Source: Streptomyces sp. P9-A4 (GTDB lineage: Bacteria > Actinomycetota > Actinomycetes > Streptomycetales > Streptomycetaceae). From it: 64,000 nt of DNA. The stretch's first letter is position 1. Each line of letters opens with the position of its first letter. A program made the position numbers and the translations under genes. The notes beneath the pieces are model-generated. The model searched no databases, was not told the DNA's origin, and saw only the letters and a list, made by a program, of their open reading frames with translations. Location: positions 248,001-312,000 of the forward strand of contig NZ_JAZIFY010000001.1 of assembly GCF_036634195.1 (NCBI RefSeq), in the 5' to 3' direction. Below, piece after piece: positions 63,390 to 64,000 of this stretch.

Positions 63390-63989
63390 TCAGGTCATGC
63401 GGCGGGTGAGCGCCGCCAGGGCTCCCGGCTGGCGGCCCGGGACCCGTCGGCGCAGGGCGACGAGCGCGGGGCCGAGGGCTCGGGCGCGCTCCGGGTCGTC
63501 GGTCTGCTCCCACTGGTGGTGCGCCCGGTCCACGGCCCCTTCGACGTCCGGGTCGTCCGTCCGCTGGCCCAGGCCGAGCCGGGCCTCGGCGGCGACCAGC
63601 CACAGTTCGCAGCTGCGGGCGGGTTCCCCCGCGAGGCGCGCGAGGTCGGCGCGCACCTCCGTCCAGTGGACGGCCTCCACGGAGCGGGGCCCGTGGTGGC
63701 GCAGGGCCTCGCGTTCCCAGGCAGCGGCCACCGACGCGGCCTCGCCGTGGCGGCCGGCCATGGCGGCGGCCAGGATCGCGGGGTGCGGGTCCTGTTCCAC
63801 GACCGGCCCGGGAGCGGGAACGGCGGCCGGGCCCAGGAGCGTCTGGTCCGGTGTCAGGGAGGCGGTCAGGGCGGCGGACTCCGCGTGGAGCGTGGCGTAC
63901 GGGAGCCGGACCCCCGAGCGCCACAGTTCCGCCCAGGAGCGGAGGTAGTCGGGCGTGGTCGTCCCCCCTCGGCGCGGGGGCGCCGTCAC
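63390..63989 (-). CDS. Hypothetical helical (TPR-like) protein
   Basis: 199 residues from GTG 63989, almost at the window edge. Helical and Ala/Arg-rich, with spacing like TPR hairpins: HPAILAAAMAGRHGEAASVAAAWEREALRHHGPRSVEAVHWTEVRADLARLAGEPARSCELWLVAAEARLGLG. The start lies in GGGAGGGTGACG, so a GTGA overlap with an upstream gene outside the window is plausible. No function can be assigned. Confidence 0.6.
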   Translation of the reverse strand: MTAPPRRGGTTTPDYLRSWAELWRSGVRLPYATLHAESAALTASLTPDQTLLGPAAVPAPGPVVEQDPHPAILAAAMAGRHGEAASVAAAWEREALRHHGPRSVEAVHWTEVRADLARLAGEPARSCELWLVAAEARLGLGQRTDDPDVEGAVDRAHHQWEQTDDPERARALGPALVALRRRVPGRQPGALAALTRRMT

Positions 63990-64000
63990 CCTCCCGTAGA

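Overview
The window is a 64 kb stretch of a Streptomyces-type actinobacterial chromosome. This rests on very high G+C with GC-rich third codon positions, many GTG starts, Tat and lipoprotein signals, and a typical gene set: cholesterol oxidase, endonuclease I, PknB-like kinase, YkuD protein, DUF6461, SPW-repeat and DUF805 membrane proteins. I saw no rRNA, tRNA or CRISPR array.

Left core (1-24.8 kb). A glutaminase gene cut by the window edge overlaps a 3-hydroxyisobutyryl-CoA hydrolase gene. An RNA-processing block follows: an RNase H1-type protein, then a two-gene RNA repair operon (T4 Rnl1-like RNA ligase and polynucleotide kinase-phosphatase) closed by its own terminator. Next come a repeat-rich small protein, a dienelactone-hydrolase-like enzyme, a YVTN lipoprotein, an FMN reductase, a divergent AspT-like carrier and NDH-2-like oxidoreductase, a YkuD lipoprotein, a DapB-fold dehydrogenase coupled to a CMD protein behind a perfect 23-bp palindrome, and a secreted cholesterol oxidase with a KstR-like site. 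An Asn-to-Asp-to-fumarate module (asparaginase, aspartase, divergent Lrp/AsnC regulator), a secreted endonuclease I, a SulP carrier and an HPP membrane protein complete this part.

Accessory region (about 25.5-40.8 kb). It is bracketed by an intact flavodoxin-like gene (24.77-25.48 kb) and a broken second copy in the same orientation (40.34-40.76 kb). Between them lie remnants of WbqC, MurB and MazG-like genes, at least five IS transposases or fragments, a 180-bp palindromic MITE, a Ser/Thr kinase with a SecD-like outer domain next to a frameshifted ECF sigma/membrane-protein pair, hypothetical genes including DUF6461, a flavin amine oxidase and a NUDIX protein. An IS5-type element here appears to carry a TetR regulator and a methyltransferase as cargo between its terminal repeats.

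Right core (40.8-64 kb). Secreted VWA protein and partner, MFS/MerR pair, two-subunit molybdenum hydroxylase (IorAB type, Tat-exported), methyltransferase, repeat-rich membrane protein, class I amidotransferase, OsmC, RraA-like protein, type-B carboxylesterase, MFS/LysR pair with a second MITE in the LysR stop codon, cupin, SPW and DUF805 membrane proteins, a frameshifted acetyltransferase, a PfkB sugar kinase, a DUF1772/TetR pair with matching operators, a lipoprotein and a TPR-like protein. Strong hairpins separate many of the convergent genes.
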